Source: Acidimangrovimonas pyrenivorans
Lineage (GTDB): Bacteria; Pseudomonadota; Alphaproteobacteria; Rhodobacterales; Rhodobacteraceae
Reading direction: 5' to 3'
DNA length: 64,000 nt
Assembly (NCBI RefSeq): GCF_042643245.1
Contig: NZ_JBHRSK010000013.1
Span: forward strand, 62,001-126,000
Every line of letters starts with the position of its first letter. Position 1 is the stretch's first letter. The notes under the pieces were generated by a model that was not told where the DNA came from, made no database searches, and worked only from the letters and a program-made list of their open reading frames with translations. Below, one piece after another: positions 63,591 to 64,000 of this stretch. A program made the translations under genes and the position numbers.

Positions 63591-64000
63591 ATGTCAGCGC
63601 AGAACCCGGTTTTCATTCCCGGCCCGACGAATATCCCCGAAGCGATCCGCAAGGCCTGCGACATGGCCACGCTCGACCATCGCTCGCCCGATTTCGCCAA
63701 GATCTTCCGCCCCGCCGTCGCGGGCGTGAAGCAGGTCATGGGGCTGCGCGACGGCGAGGTGATCCTGCTGCCCTCGACCGGCACCGGCGGCTGGGAGGCG
63801 GCGATCTCGAACACGCTGTCGCCCGGCGACACGGTGCTGGCGGCGCGCTTCGGCATGTTCAGCCAGCGCTGGATCGACCTGTGCCAGCGCCACGGTCTGA
63901 ACGTCGAGATCCTCGAAACCCCGTGGGGGCAGGGCGCGCCGGTCGCGGCCATCGAGGCCGCGCTCGCCGTCGATGCAACGCATCGCATCAAGGCGGTGCT
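63591..64000 (+). CDS. bhcA: Aspartate-glyoxylate aminotransferase BhcA, 3' end missing
   Basis: The first 136 residues are seen, cut by the window end. ATG 63591 has TTGGGAGGACC upstream. The class V aminotransferase start is clear: NPVFIPGPTNIPEAIRKACD, LDHRSPDFAKIF, LLPSTGTGGWEAAISNTLSP, GMFSQRWIDLCQRHGLNVE. As I recall it, the sequence follows BhcA of Paracoccus denitrificans closely over the whole visible part. That enzyme turns glyoxylate into glycine with aspartate as donor and opens the beta-hydroxyaspartate cycle. Serine-glyoxylate aminotransferase is the nearest alternative. Confidence 0.85.
   Translation, partial: MSAQNPVFIPGPTNIPEAIRKACDMATLDHRSPDFAKIFRPAVAGVKQVMGLRDGEVILLPSTGTGGWEAAISNTLSPGDTVLAARFGMFSQRWIDLCQRHGLNVEILETPWGQGAPVAAIEAALAVDATHRIKAV

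Overview
The window is high-GC bacterial DNA with dense, overlapping operons. It most likely comes from an alphaproteobacterium of the Rhodobacteraceae, close to Paracoccus. Three things point there. An IclR-type gene diverges from the first 136 codons of an aminotransferase that closely resembles BhcA of the beta-hydroxyaspartate cycle known from Paracoccus denitrificans. A hairpin with a short leader at about 62541-62580 looks like an intergenic repeat of this family. Solute-binding-protein transporters are abundant. No rRNA, tRNA, CRISPR array or replication origin was seen.

Region 1 (1-21513) is a defence island, visibly less GC-rich than the rest. It starts with a plus-strand cassette of four genes: a tandem AAA+ ATPase cut by the window edge, a PD-(D/E)XK nuclease-like protein, an unknown protein and a WYL regulator, the last three joined by 4-base overlaps. 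A small membrane protein follows. Then, on the minus strand, come a KAP-family NTPase with a possible frameshifted tail, an AddAB-like helicase-nuclease pair, and a type I restriction-modification operon (hsdR, a glycosylase-like gene, hsdM, hsdS). That operon ends in an HNH protein whose 5' part is split by a C9 tract and in a NucS-like nuclease. An IS3-type transposase scrap lies between these blocks.

Region 2 (21514-44819) is ordinary chromosome: a YrdB-like membrane protein; a GlpR-like regulator with three operators at exact 22-bp spacing, ahead of a Ugp-type ABC transporter and a sugar isomerase; a compact RHH-CHAD-ParA operon that may position polyphosphate granules; a LysR divergon with acyl-CoA dehydrogenase, CoA-transferase and a TAXI-TRAP transporter; and a complete ribose operon, rbsDACBRK.

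Region 3 (45008-62526) is one long catabolic cluster. It holds a GntR regulator, a branched-chain-type ABC transporter with a Tat-dependent binding protein, an aconitase-family hydro-lyase pair with a PEP-mutase/isocitrate-lyase-family lyase (the enzyme set of 2,3-dimethylmalate cleavage), a split and a fused hydantoinase/oxoprolinase, an isochorismatase-fold protein without the usual cysteine, and a flavoprotein. It ends against the bhc locus (62582-64000), so a link to C2 (glyoxylate) assimilation is a reasonable guess. The substrate is not known.

All four binding-protein genes are followed at once by a strong GC-rich stem-loop, which suggests that binding-protein mRNA is made or kept in excess over the genes downstream.
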